Shown here piece by piece: positions 33,687-43,513 of a stretch of 64,000 nucleotides of DNA. The stretch's first letter is position 1, and every line of letters begins with the position of its first letter. Both the position numbers and the translations under genes were made by a program. The notes below the pieces were generated by a model, which was not told the DNA's origin, did no database searches, and was given only the letters and a program-made list of their open reading frames with translations. This stretch comes from Steinernema hermaphroditum (lineage: Eukaryota > Nematoda > Chromadorea > Rhabditida > Steinernematidae), in NCBI GenBank assembly GCA_030435675.1, contig CM059624.1, positions 14,408,769 through 14,472,768 on the forward strand, read 5' to 3'.

Positions 33687-33900
33687 TTTTCCGTGAGCAC
33701 GGGGAAAACACCCACACAAAATAAGGACCCCGAGGGGAACCGAACCCGGCACCGCCCGCTTACAAACGAAGCACGTTCGCAATGAGCCACACAAGCAGTC
33801 GAGATGGTAGCGCTATAGTTCCACCATATCTCTGGGGACGCAAGGCTTTGCGTTTCTTCACAGTTTTTGTGCCGTTTTTAGCGTATTTTTTAGCTTTGCA
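31160..33900. other. Region without a supported gene; SINE and microsatellite near the right end
   Basis: About 33650-33686 is a (GT)n run. About 33690-33870 (minus) is a tRNA-derived SINE with A-box TGGCTCATTGCG and B-box GGGTTCGGTTCCCC. A lone A-box-like TAGCTCAGCCGG sits at about 33245. Open frames in 31.2-33.2 kb overlap on both strands and lack starts or domains that convince. Confidence 0.4.
33690..33870 (-). mobile_element. tRNA-derived SINE
   Basis: Shares with 25300-25475 the blocks ACGCAAAGCCT-GC-TCCCC, AATTGCGAACGTGCT-like, TTTGTA and GTTCGGTTCCCCT, in the same order. Polymerase III A- and B-boxes are spaced as in a tRNA head. Next to it is a (GT)n microsatellite. Confidence 0.6.
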
Positions 33901-33913
33901 GATTTTTGGACAA

Positions 33914-34280
33914 CATCAGTCATTTGCATGAGCACCAATCTTGCCGCCCGCAGGGCTATGGTGTCTTGCCGCCCGCAGGGCTACAGTTTTTGGCCCCAAA
34001 TTCAGCCCTTTGCATCAGCGCCAATCTTGCCGCCCGCAGGGCTATGGTGTCTTGCCGCCCGCAGGGCTACAGTTTTTGGCCCCAAATTCAGCTCTTTGCA
34101 TGAGCACCAATCTTGCCGCCCGCAGGGCTATGGTGTCTTGCCGCCCGCAGGGCTACAGTTTTTGGCCCCAAATTCAGCTCTTTGCATGAGCACCAATCTT
34201 GCCGCCCGCAGGGCTATGGTGTCTTGCCGCCCGCAGGGCTACAGTTTTTTGGCCCCAACTTCAGCCATTTGCATGAGCTC
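33914..34280. repeat. Tandem repeat, 86-bp period, just over four copies
   Basis: The CCAATCTTGCCGCCCGCAGG landmark recurs at 33935, 34021, 34107 and 34193, with a degenerate fifth start near 34279. Each unit holds two copies of CTTGCCGCCCGCAGGGCTA. Copies are almost identical, so the array is recent. Open frames inside it are by-products, since 86 is not a multiple of three. No spacer variation of CRISPR type. Confidence 0.95.
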
Positions 34281-34765
34281 CTAATTGGCTTTTAGTACCT
34301 GGAGGGCGCGAATTCGCGCGCAGCCGGGTTTATTTGCATAATGTGTGTGTGTGTTGCGAAATCACTCGTGGTCAGTCATAGTGGGAGGGCAGATTCTCAT
34401 GATCACCAATCAGTCTCCCACCTGATTCATCTATCTGTGTAATCCCGTCTCGACAGTCTGCGAGGGGAGGAGATTGGGACTCCATAAAGTTGGCGGTCAG
34501 CGCGCCAGCCGACAGTCAGCGCCGCAACGGCGACAGTCGGCGCGCGTTTTATGGCTTCTCGGAGTTTTTTTTGTCGTCGGCTTGCAGCTCCACCGCATTG
34601 TGAAAAGTTTATGGAGACTCTCATTACCGTACCTTGGTGATTTGCATCCTCTTGTCCATATGACTGTATATTCGATACCTTTCTGATGAATGCCTTTATC
34701 GTTTAATGGTATTGCCGCGAAAACAACTCTTTCGACAATGCGTGTGCACCTATTTTTGCAGAACC
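34281..34765. promoter_or_regulatory. Likely upstream region of the small gene at 34766
   Basis: Contains GCGC-rich direct repeats (CAGCGCGCCAGCCGACAGTC and related, 34499-34545). The acceptor TATTTTTGCAG at 34751-34761 precedes the ATG by four bases. No other gene is seen. Confidence 0.35.
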
Positions 34766-35143
34766 ATGTCGACTCCCAACAACTCTGACCCTTCGCAGCA
34801 CGTCAAGACGCCGACGGGGCAGCCCGTAGTGAGTGCACCACGATCCACCATGTAGGATAGCACGTATTTTCAGCGCCCGCTTCGTTGGGAGGACTCGGAC
34901 GAGTACAAGCGCTTTTGTAACGCCCTGAAGCAGATTTTTGAAACTAAGCGCGCCCCACAGTCCAAGGGACCAGCCGCCCAGGCCAACGACCCCGATGCCG
35001 TCCAAGCCGTCCAGACCGACGACCCCGATGCCGTCCAGGCCGTCAAGGCCAGCTCCGAAGATTTGGAAGACCCCACGGGCAAGGACCCCGAAGGATTGGA
35101 GTCCACCGAAGACAAGCAGGGAAACGCTGAAGGACAGAAGTGA
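34766..35143 (+). CDS. Small acidic repeat-bearing orphan protein, two exons, 110 aa
   Basis: Exons 34766-34828 and 34874-35143 with a 45-nt phase-0 intron (GTGAGT...TATTTTCAG). Exon 1 is a polar leader (MSTPNNSDPSQHVKTPTG). Exon 2 starts with a short folded-looking part (LRWEDSDEYKRFCNALKQIF), then a low-complexity acidic tail with two tandem copies of a DDPDAVQAV motif. The tail is probably disordered. Not recognised. Confidence 0.65.
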
Positions 35144-35786
35144 ACTCCACGACGTCCCTCCCGTAATAATGCTAATGATATGTGATAAGTGTGCTCAATT
35201 GTGCATTTAGCTTCCGTTAATAATTGTGTATTGTATGGACGTGTCTGCACTTTTCACCGCGAGTGCAGAGATCTGAACAGTTTCCCCTCCGAAGAGTAAA
35301 GGAACCGCCCAAAGGTCACTTTCCTCATTTACATAAGGGGCAGGGCAACAAAAGTTCCTTCCTTGCGTACAGTTCATCTCCCATCAGTCGTTCATGGTGT
35401 TGGTGGGAGCCAGACCAAAATCACCATCGCGGTAGGTGTGTTTTTCATGGGTTCTCCCACCATTTCCACCATTTTCACATAGCTTGTGCGGAATTGGACG
35501 GATTCATTACAACCTTCCCATGACTTTCATAAGCCGATTTTGATTGTTTTGTGCATGCCATGCTGCCGGCGCACAGTTCTTCTCATCCCTTTTCGTGGAT
35601 AGCGCTGCAAGCGCACACACAGCGTGGTGCGCTACATGCGCGTTGCGAAAAGGAAAGGGCCGCGCGTGATCGACGGCCACTTCGTAGGCAGAAGGCAAAG
35701 CGACGGGTGCCGCGCGGTGGCGCGATTTTGTTTTGACTACAACTATAATTGCAGACGGATATTTGACCACTTCTATCCTGACAGCG
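35144..35786. promoter_or_regulatory. Upstream region of the coiled-coil gene at 35787
   Basis: CpG- and GCGC-rich from about 35600. The 19-mer GGGTGCCGCGCGGTGGCGC at 35705-35723 is identical to 41561-41579 and lies about 80 bp before the ATG in both genes. It is followed by GATTT, GTTTTGAC and an acceptor (AATTGCAG). Confidence 0.55.
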
Positions 35787-36263
35787 ATGTCCAACGCTCC
35801 CAATCACACCTTTTACGTCGATCAGGAATCTTTCGAGGTAATTAGGCGATTGATAATTGGCCGTTTTAATGAACTGATGAGTCATCGGTCTTTTGAAAAT
35901 TTTTGTGTCTAAGTGTTCCTCAAATAGGTTGAGAAGTAGCTGAGCCATCCAGCACCCGGGAAGTTTATTATATTCAGACTATTTCCAGTTAGACCATGTT
36001 CTAAATCAGCTCGACGATCTCTGCTATCGCATCCAACGCGAGCACCTCCTTGGACGTCAGCACTTCCTTGAAAACGAAAACGCCGTTATGTACTTACAGC
36101 TTCAAGAGGTAGCATGCATTTGAATGTTCTTCTACATCGACTTCTCGTTTAGCTCCGCCTCATCTGTGCACAAATCGAGCTTGAAAACGCTCGCCTTGAG
36201 AATCGTATAACAGAAATGATTCTTGAGCACGTAGCAAACGCTGTATCCGCCGAGAAAAACTGA
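35787..36263 (+). CDS. Small coiled-coil protein, family CC, three exons, 93 aa
   Basis: Exons 35787-35837, 35989-36108 and 36153-36263; introns of 151 and 44 nt, both phase 0. Exon 1 encodes 17 residues. Exons 2 and 3 form a Leu-rich amphipathic helix (LDHVLNQLDDLCYRIQREHL; LRLICAQIELENARLENRIT). It pairs with the gene at 41641-42302: same 17-codon first exon, same three-exon layout, exon 3 starting Leu with an E-L-(E/Q)-N-x-x-L core, and the same promoter 19-mer. It probably oligomerises; role unknown. Confidence 0.7.
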
Positions 36264-37403
36264 AATGCATTAATGCGTCAATACATTTAAAGAACAAATA
36301 TGTTGAGTTTCATACCATAACGAGCTATCGTAATTCTTGTCTCTTGAATAAAGTGGTTGAGAGAAGATATAATTTTCGTTCTTCTTGTACAGCGGTAACA
36401 TCGATGCATCTTCCACCTCGGCGTCATCGATACGGGGTTTTCTATCCTAGGTGTTTATATAGGACCACGTAGATCAGTTCCTGCTTGGGATTTGGCAGTT
36501 AACTGACGGATGAAATCGAAGCTTTTCAGCGTGCTTCTCCCGTGAAAATAACCAATTTATATGAAATTCGCCAAACAACTTAAAGCGCTGGGGTCCGCGA
36601 ACGGTGTTCAGCATAGGAGCTGGTGTGCCGGCCGAACCGTCCTTGTCCGCGGTCCGTGTGACGCGGGTGTTCGCCCCCTTCACTGTTATTCACTTCACCC
36701 GTTTCGCTTCGCTGGCGACGTGACCCTACGAACGAGCTCCTGCCTAAAAAACGAACTGTTATGCAATCGAATGGTGAATACGCGTGTGCAGGAAATGTGC
36801 GTTTTATTGGCAATAAACATTCATTTTTAAAAACTGAAATTTTCAGTTCTTCAAACAACTGGTGTTTCATTAGTGTCGGTGGCGGTCTATCGGATAGTGA
36901 ACAAGGTGGAACCTCATCATCGACGCGGCTGACGGTGCAGACTGCAACACAAATGACCTAAGGTGGCTTTTATTGGTGGAATGGTGAACGAAACACTTTC
37001 GAGTCAAACAGCACAGAACGAAAAATAACTTCACTTTGGCAAACGTCGAAGAAAGTGAGGACAATCTAAAATGAATCAAAATTTGTGTGGCGACGCGACT
37101 TTGCCGGAGTAAGTCATCGAAATCAGCCTATGTAGAGATCACCTCAGGACGATGGTAACTCATATTTTCCTCAGCCATTCGAAAATTTTCAAAGCGTCAA
37201 CAGAACCTCTTCAAAAAATACATCGCGAGTTGCGACGCAGCGAAGGATCGCCGCCGTCGGAAAAGGGCAACACCTCAACAGAAGATGGGCTGACTTCCAA
37301 ATCAACAATCGAACAACCTACACATTGCCAGAGCCCTTCTTGCTGTTGTCTTTCTTCGCTTGATCTTTCTGTTTTCGTGTTGTGTCGTGTTTGTGTATGT
37401 AAG
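36264..37403. other. Intergenic region with the left part of the SL1-bearing repeat
   Basis: From about 37085 to 37430 the sequence matches 54405-54715 (e.g. TCGAAATCAGC, AATACATCGCGAG, GCCGTCGGAAAAGGGCAACA). The repeat ends in an SL1-like 22-mer followed by ATTCTCAT. The rest has no supported gene. Confidence 0.5.
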
Positions 37404-37425
37404 GGTTTAATTACTCAATTTAGAG
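37404..37425 (+). other. SL1-like spliced-leader sequence, diverged copy
   Basis: The 22 bases begin GGTTTAATTACTCAATTT and differ from the nematode SL1 leader at positions 12, 16 and 19. They are followed by ATTCTCAT, not by the GT donor an SL RNA gene would have. This is the same context as at 54687-54708. Confidence 0.6.
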
Positions 37426-37434
37426 ATTCTCATC

Positions 37435-39120
37435 GGTCAACCTGTTGGTTATCAGCCGGCGAGTTAGTGTGCTTGCCACCGGCCAACTCGCCGCCGCTAA
37501 CTCGCTGCCAGCCAACTCGCCTCCAGCGGAAATATACTGGAACTGCGCCGGCTACCACTTAGAGCAAACAAAAATTCCTGCGCTTGATTCTAGCTTAATC
37601 TACGCGCACTTTGATGGCAAATTTGCAACTAACTAGTGAATATTCACAAGAGTCAAGAACATTATGGACCATATCTAACCTGAGCTTCCAGGACTACAGA
37701 GCTCGCTTAAAGCAAATAGACATGAGTCTAAGCCAAGCCTGGATATTAGCCTTAACTAAGAACTCGGTATAGCGGCCAAAACCTGGAAAGAGAACAACTC
37801 ATCCGAGTCCTTATCCAATATTGACGGGAAAAGTGCAGTTTGCACAAAGCATCACTTTGCACAATAAAGTTTGCACAAAGCATCAGTTTGCACAAATGAT
37901 CAGTTTGCACAACACAAAGCATTACTTTTCCATTTTTTGCCAGTTTCAATCGAAAATTGAATCATTATGAATATAAATAATACTCCGGAGTCCAATCGAA
38001 CGTGGTTTTAACATGTGTTTCCTCAAAGGCCTGAGCTCACCACTTGTCCCTGTCTTCCCTGGTCTAGTCATACCACACCCCTTCAGTGATAATGATGCAA
38101 AAGTACTAGGTCCTCTCCCCTTGAGACATATTTGTAACAAGTACTCCTGATCTTACTCAATATGCCTTATGGTAGCATAGCTTGGAACTTCAACAATCGC
38201 TATGGCTGTAGGAATCTGATCATTACGTCGATCAGCATGGACGATGAGGATCCTGCTTATGTCTACACCTGGACTAAGCTTCTGGCCAATTATACGACGG
38301 CTTGTGGACAAATCAAGTGCGCTGACATGTGCACAGGATGCCGTGCAATCCTGAAAAATCGGCGAACGGATCTTCCTACGATCGTCATCGATGTTGGGGA
38401 GAACGTCTTCCTCACGAACCCGCTAAACCCTCATAAGCCGCCAGGGAAGACGCTGCCTTTGACGTCTCGTCATTGGATATAGGATCACGGATTGGATCAT
38501 GGATTGGATCAACATCTTCGTCACACGAAGGAACAAATATTATATGAGAAGATCGATGTCAGTGATACTTATTACTATTCAGAATTGTTCCGTTATATTC
38601 CGAAATGAAGTATAAAACCGAAATCTAGAATTTACAAATACTGCCGCGGAAATTTTGAAATTCAAATGTAAAAAGCGATGCTATTCCTTTGTGCAAACTG
38701 ATCATTATTTTTTGTGCAAACTGATCATTTGTGCAAACTGAGAGTGTGTCATATTGACCAAGGTCTGGCGATATTTAGGGTACGGACGGGCGAAGCGAGC
38801 CCCATATTCATTTCGCGAGTGGCCTAACATCCAGGCTTGGTTTAGGCTCAGGCTTAGGCTGAACCCTGTTGATTTTAAGCGATCCCGAACGTATCAGTTG
38901 ATCATAGAGCAAGCGATCATATAGAAAGTTGACTGCTGTGGATAATCACTAACTCTCTGCAAATCTGCTTTGAAAATACGCGTGACTTAGGCTAGAATCA
39001 AGCGCAGGAATTTTTGTTTGCTCTAAGTGGTAGCCGGCGCAGTTCCAGTATATTTCCGCTGGCGGCGAGTTGGCCAGCGGCGAGTACACAACTCGCCGGC
39101 TGACAGCGAAGAGGTTGACC
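37435..39120. mobile_element. 1.7-kb non-autonomous element with long inverted arms
   Basis: Ends GGTCAACC...GGTTGACC. The left arm (37435-about 37750) and right arm (about 38830-39120) are inverted copies; 37523-37594 matches the complement of 38991-39062 over all 72 bases. The outer arms carry GCCGGCGAGTT/ACTCGCCG motifs. Inside are two inverted clusters of GTTTGCACAAA units: five at 37838-37912 and three in the opposite sense at 38690-38745. No transposase is recognised. It inserted right after the SL1-like repeat. A perfect target duplication is not seen. Confidence 0.7.
38162..38482 (+). CDS. Open frame inside the long-inverted-repeat element, 106 aa
   Basis: Starts MPYGSIAWNFNNRYGCRN and includes a Cys-rich part (CGQIKCADMCTGCRAILKN). 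It is the only sizeable frame between the arms. It could be a fragment of a captured or transposon gene. No family recognised and no splice or promoter support. Confidence 0.25.
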   Translation: MPYGSIAWNFNNRYGCRNLIITSISMDDEDPAYVYTWTKLLANYTTACGQIKCADMCTGCRAILKNRRTDLPTIVIDVGENVFLTNPLNPHKPPGKTLPLTSRHWI

Positions 39121-39584
39121 TATCAAATATCAATCATCGGACGCCAACACAAACAGAAACAAATTCCGAAAGAATAAAAGTGCACCACGGCGGACTGCGG
39201 ATGCTGCGCCGCGGGCGGCTGGTTACCTGGGGCATTTCACAAAACGCAAACGCAAACACAATTACAAACGCAATTACAAACGCAAATGACGTTCGTGGCG
39301 GCGAGTTGGCGGCGGCGAGTTGTCACGTACCGCACCATCGCCTTTCCAGTTTAAGCGGATTGCATGATTTGAATCCAGTGGAGGCGAGGTAGCTTCAACT
39401 TGGCATGCCGGTGGAACTGCGGCTCCTTGGTGTTCCGAGTTTTCCGCCCAGCAACAACGCAGACTTCGGAGTTCTAACGATTCTTTGGCATGAGTGTGCG
39501 ACGCAGCGGATTCGGGCAGTAAAGAGCTTCTGGGTTTTTCGTATTTTCTTTTCGTGGTTTTTGTCCGAGCGACAAAGTTCGTGG
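39121..39584. other. Spacer between the element and zinc-finger copy 4
   Basis: Includes a short run of AAACGCAAACGCAAACACAA and GGCGGCGAGTTGGCGG motifs like those in the element's arms. It may be a second damaged end. No gene. Confidence 0.35.
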
Positions 39585-39678
39585 CATCACTTTTCTATCG
39601 CACGAAAATGCATCGCCTTTTTTGCATGCTCGTGCATTTAAGACCGAGTTTTAACCGTTCAACATGCCATTATAAATA

Positions 39679-40659
39679 ATGGCAGCTTCTGGAATTGGAT
39701 TCTCTAAGCGATGCAGAAATCTTCACAGCACCATTGCGGGTATATGTCAATCTCAAAACGTGCTCCGAGACAGAATGGAGGACTACCGAAGCAGGATGGA
39801 AAAACTCAAAATGAATGGGGCGGGCGTAGATCGCGATGCAGGAGAGATCAACTACTTGTCCGACGAGGAAGAACTGAACAAAACAGGCGGTGCCCCAGCG
39901 ATCCTGAGTGACGAGGAAGATGATTCTTTCTCTGACTCCGAAGTGTCTTCCGTTGAAAGTGATTGCGAAGCTGAGCAAATGAATGAGACAACAGACGAAA
40001 AAGCGAAATCAACTTTGAAGACTGAGCTTCGGCCACGCAAACGAGCTGAGCAGGTGTCAGAAAAGTTGTGTCTCTGGAAGTGCGCCGTGTGTGGAAAGAA
40101 AATCAAAGGAAACTGGTCAAAGCGCCGCCAACACATTGGAAGCCATGAGAAGCTATGTATCGCTTGCCCTATCGCCAAGTGCACGTCGGAACCGCTGGAA
40201 TGTAACTTCGTAACCCATTTAAAGTCAAAGCACAAGACTACAAGAAAAGATCTTTCAACTGAGCAGAAAGCGATTGTTCAAGCTCAGATCGATCGCAATT
40301 TTACAGCGGCAATTCAATGTGAGATGAAGTACTTCCCTCCGAGCAGTCTCATTTCGTCTTCTGAAACAGCGGGCAGAGATCCAGTCAATCCACACTGCAA
40401 GAAGTGCGGCAGTAGGGTTGTTCGCCTGTCTTTAAGGAGAGATCATGCGGCACTCCACGTCAATTTGAAGATTCGTTGTCCATATGCCGACTGCTCTTAC
40501 ACCGGTCGGATTAACGCATGCGTTATTCATTTCAGGAAGGCGCATGGAGTAACGACGTCTGAATTGAAATCGCGATTTAAAGAAAACCAGAAATTCATAA
40601 AAGCCAGGAATGACTTTTATGCAAGAATTGACCTTGTGATGAGCGAATATTTCGCTTGA
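39679..40659 (+). CDS. Four-finger C2H2 protein, family ZF, copy 4 (326 aa)
   Basis: Plus-strand member, single exon, N-terminus MAASGIGFSKRCRNLHST. All four fingers are intact (CAVCGKK, CPIAKC, CKKCGSR, CPYADC). The end is ARIDLVMSEYFA and AATAAA lies at 40667-40672. The upstream block (39585-39645) keeps the family's GCATCRCTTTT and CATG-C-GTG-ATTTAAG motifs, though the wider flank is unlike that of copies 2 and 3. The long-inverted-repeat element at 37435-39120 and an SL1-like repeat lie upstream. Confidence 0.87.
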   Translation: MAASGIGFSKRCRNLHSTIAGICQSQNVLRDRMEDYRSRMEKLKMNGAGVDRDAGEINYLSDEEELNKTGGAPAILSDEEDDSFSDSEVSSVESDCEAEQMNETTDEKAKSTLKTELRPRKRAEQVSEKLCLWKCAVCGKKIKGNWSKRRQHIGSHEKLCIACPIAKCTSEPLECNFVTHLKSKHKTTRKDLSTEQKAIVQAQIDRNFTAAIQCEMKYFPPSSLISSSETAGRDPVNPHCKKCGSRVVRLSLRRDHAALHVNLKIRCPYADCSYTGRINACVIHFRKAHGVTTSELKSRFKENQKFIKARNDFYARIDLVMSEYFA

Positions 40660-40672
40660 TGTTAGCAATAAA

Positions 40673-41640
40673 GATTCGCTTTCGAGTGCGTGACTGCAAG
40701 TCGACGGCCTGGACTCAAATGCTTCAAGGGGAATCGGCGAAGCTCCAAAAGTGGTGGCGGAACTTCTCCTTCTCGGGGTGTTTGGCACTTCGATTTGAGT
40801 CGAGTCGGCTTTTTCGACTCGACGGCTCGGCCATTCACGACTAGAGTCGCGACTCAGCACAACTCAACACAGCTCAACTCAACTCAATTCAACTTCGGCT
40901 CGGCTCTGCGAGGTCCGACTCGACTGGGGTACTACGGCTTAATTCCCTCTGGAAGCCGGCGCACTCCCAACAGCCACAGAATTTGCCACCTGACCAGCCG
41001 CTTGTTCTGCGCGCGCCAAGGGCGGCCAACCACGGCAACATGACTGAGACTAGAAAGTACAACCTTTCACTGTGAACATTAAAAGCGAAGAAATACACAA
41101 AACGTGCAATGCCCAGTCAACCAATCATTTCTTTTGAATACAGTTATTAATACAGTAATCTGCAGCAATGAACTTTTAATTCGATTGAGCAAACAGACAA
41201 TAAACATTAGTACATGAGAGGGAGGAGGTGACCAGCGGAGAGCGGGACGCCCACAGCGCTTGCAGAGTCGACGGAAGAGCAAAAGGGGCATACATCGCTG
41301 ATCGGATCTTCCCATCTTTGCCGCTCGTGGCTTCCATACGCACAATGTGCACTTTGTTCTGACGGTGGCGAAGAAAAGTGCTCATTCGAATTGTTTACGT
41401 TTAATTGTCAAAAGAGTTGAGCGCACAGTTTTGTATCATAAGCGCTTGCATCGTATTTTGGTTCCTCGCGCACACTACATAGCTCGTCGACGAGGAGGCG
41501 CGGAGCCGTCCAAGGAAGGGAGGGAAGCGAATGCGACCGACGCTGCTCGTACAGGCAGATGGGTGCCGCGCGGTGGCGCCGATTTCGCGACTGTTTTGAC
41601 GCAATGTTTCTTTGCAGATTTTCTGTTCGTAAACATCGAT
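40673..41640. promoter_or_regulatory. Intergenic region with the promoter of the second CC gene
   Basis: About 40790-40930 has GACTCGA and CAACTCAA-type simple repeats, with GGCTCGG motifs of the MITE type. The 19-mer GGGTGCCGCGCGGTGGCGC lies at 41561-41579, 80 bp before the next ATG, followed by GATTT, GTTTTGAC and an acceptor TTTCTTTGCAG (ends 41617). Confidence 0.5.
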
Positions 41641-42302
41641 ATGTCAGGCAGTGGAGGCGACCGCGTTGAGCCGAGAGAGGATCTGGAAGAGGTAGTTGAC
41701 TGATTTCATAATGATCGCGTTGTTTATGCCTGATCACAAAGGCCGCTGAGCGCGACTCAGCCCCCTCTAGGACCTTTTGTTTGAGTAGTCTTGCAAGCAA
41801 GACTAGTGTTCATAGAACCTAAACCAGCGGCCCTAAATGAAGAGGTAGTTGACTGATAAAGGGCCACAGAATCAGCTAGTCTGTTCTCAGCCGTTTCTGT
41901 GGCTCTTTGCCAATCTGCTTGATTGCGATCGGGGTGGATTCGGCCATGGTTCCTCACTGTTGGAAACCGACTGCACATCATAGATAGGGGATACAATCGC
42001 TCATAAGTCATAGAAATTAAGCGGAAAAGACTGAATTTGTGAGCCGTTTATGGTAGGTGTTCCATATTACCCATCGTATTCTTCACTTTTAATATCCACC
42101 TCTTGCAGCTTCTTCTATTCTTCTCATTCCTCGAGGACATCAACACGATGCTACAATCGACTTTTCTCGATGTGAGAAATATTTGAACTGTCTTCAATAA
42201 AACATTTCATTTGTTTAGCTGCACGAACAACTGGCGCTCCTAGAACTCCAGAACATTCTCCTCCGCAATCTCATCCGTCTCCTCGAGGAAGATCCGCAAT
42301 AA
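41641..42302 (+). CDS. Small coiled-coil protein, family CC, three exons, 65 aa
   Basis: Exons 41641-41691, 42109-42171 and 42219-42302; both introns phase 0 (417 and 47 nt). The 17-codon first exon (MSGSGGDRVEPREDLEE) is followed by Leu-rich helices (LLLFFSFLEDINTMLQSTFL; LHEQLALLELQNILLRNLIR). Paralogue of 35787-36263 by exon layout, exon 3 pattern and promoter 19-mer. Exon 2 is shorter (21 versus 40 codons). Intron 1 is enlarged by an insertion flanked by a 19-bp direct repeat that copies the splice donor. Confidence 0.68.
41686..41857. mobile_element. Short insertion in intron 1, flanked by a 19-bp direct repeat
   Basis: GAAGAGGTAGTTGACTGAT at 41686-41704 is repeated exactly at 41839-41857. 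The 134 bp between contain the inverted pair GGCCGCTG/CAGCGGCC (about 41740-41747 and 41826-41833). The repeat spans the exon 1/intron 1 donor, so a decoy donor now exists downstream. Use of the decoy would hit an immediate TGA. Confidence 0.6.
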
Positions 42303-43513
42303 AGCTCTGATGACTTCGGATGTCTGTATCTACCATACTAATATAACCACTACTGTATTATTTTTTTTATTAAAATTTGAAACCAAGATTTGAGTGTGCG
42401 AAATTTTTATAATAAATCGAACTGGGGAGTCCAAAAAATTTCCTTGAAAGAGTGACCATCGTCAAAGGCTGGTGCATTTCGCTGTGTGTGGGATCGCTCA
42501 GATGATCAAAAATTACCAAACAAGGTTTTCTCGACATGGGATAGGCGTCTTTGTTCGTCTCATCTCTCTCGTAAGCATCATCACGCCAGTTTTTGGTCAT
42601 CATGGGAAGTGGGTAGCCGGCAGCGGATTCCCATATTTCCGCGCTGTTTCTACATTGTCCAAACAGTCACGAGTTATCAAAAAGGTCGATGCATGAAATA
42701 CGAGAGATTTGTTAGATTGACTGAGAGCTATCCAGCCTACGACTGTGTGACATCTCGCCTGTCTTTGCTTGTGCACGCACTCAAAAGCACCATGCACCAT
42801 CATGGGAAAGCAGTCATAAAATGGGTAGCCGGACGGCGAAGTAGCCGATTCCCATGTTTCCGCGCTGTTTTCACATTGTCCACGATTGTGTTCATTGATG
42901 ATGAATGAAGTTCGAATAGCCCACCCCTCTTGCATAGCATTGAAGCCTTCCTCAGCATTCAGGCATTAGCGTTTGACTCGATGGGAAAGATTGATTGCAG
43001 CTGAGATGAACGGTGGCAAATTGATTACAGCTGAGGTGAACGGTGGCAAATTTTCTTCTGCAGCGCTTTTCCCACGCCTTCCCCTCATCTTCATTTACAT
43101 AATAAGTGTTCGAACAAAGGCGAAATCAGTTGGAATCGCGTCTGGCAATGCGAAAGACTGCGATCGCGGCTTGTCTTCCAATTGCGGCGTGCGATTTTCG
43201 ATCGCGACGTGACGGCGCCTGTTTGCAAGCCATTGTCTCTGAGTCATCACAGAGGCAAATCCATTCCGCCGGATATCTGATTCAGACGGGCGCCTCTCGG
43301 GTTAGTCACAAAGGGGCCGATGAACCGACGGTGATCGCCTATGCGCATTGTTTATCGATGCACAGCGTCCAGCGCGGTCAAGTCGTTCAGTTCTGTCTGA
43401 TCCTCGTTTTGGTCTCTTCGGTCGATGGTACTTCGGCCTTAATTCGCCTTGCCTTTGCTCTCGTACTTTAAGCCATAGCCAATGATAATGAACCAACAAA
43501 GAGCGCTTTTCAG
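42303..43513. other. Intergenic region with a diverged direct repeat
   Basis: GGGTAGCCGG-CGG(C)...GATTCCCAT-TTTCCGCGCTGTTT...CATTGTCCA appears at about 42610-42660 and again at about 42820-42880 (one copy has lost a few bases). GATTACAGCTGA-GTGAACGGTGGCAAATT also occurs twice near 42993-43050. An acceptor GCGCTTTTCAG abuts the next ATG at 43514. No other gene. Confidence 0.45.

Noticed and set aside
33906..34295. Repeat-rich frames and a CRISPR-like look
   Set aside because: The unit is an 86-bp tandem repeat without variable spacers; the frames change from unit to unit because 86 is not a multiple of three.
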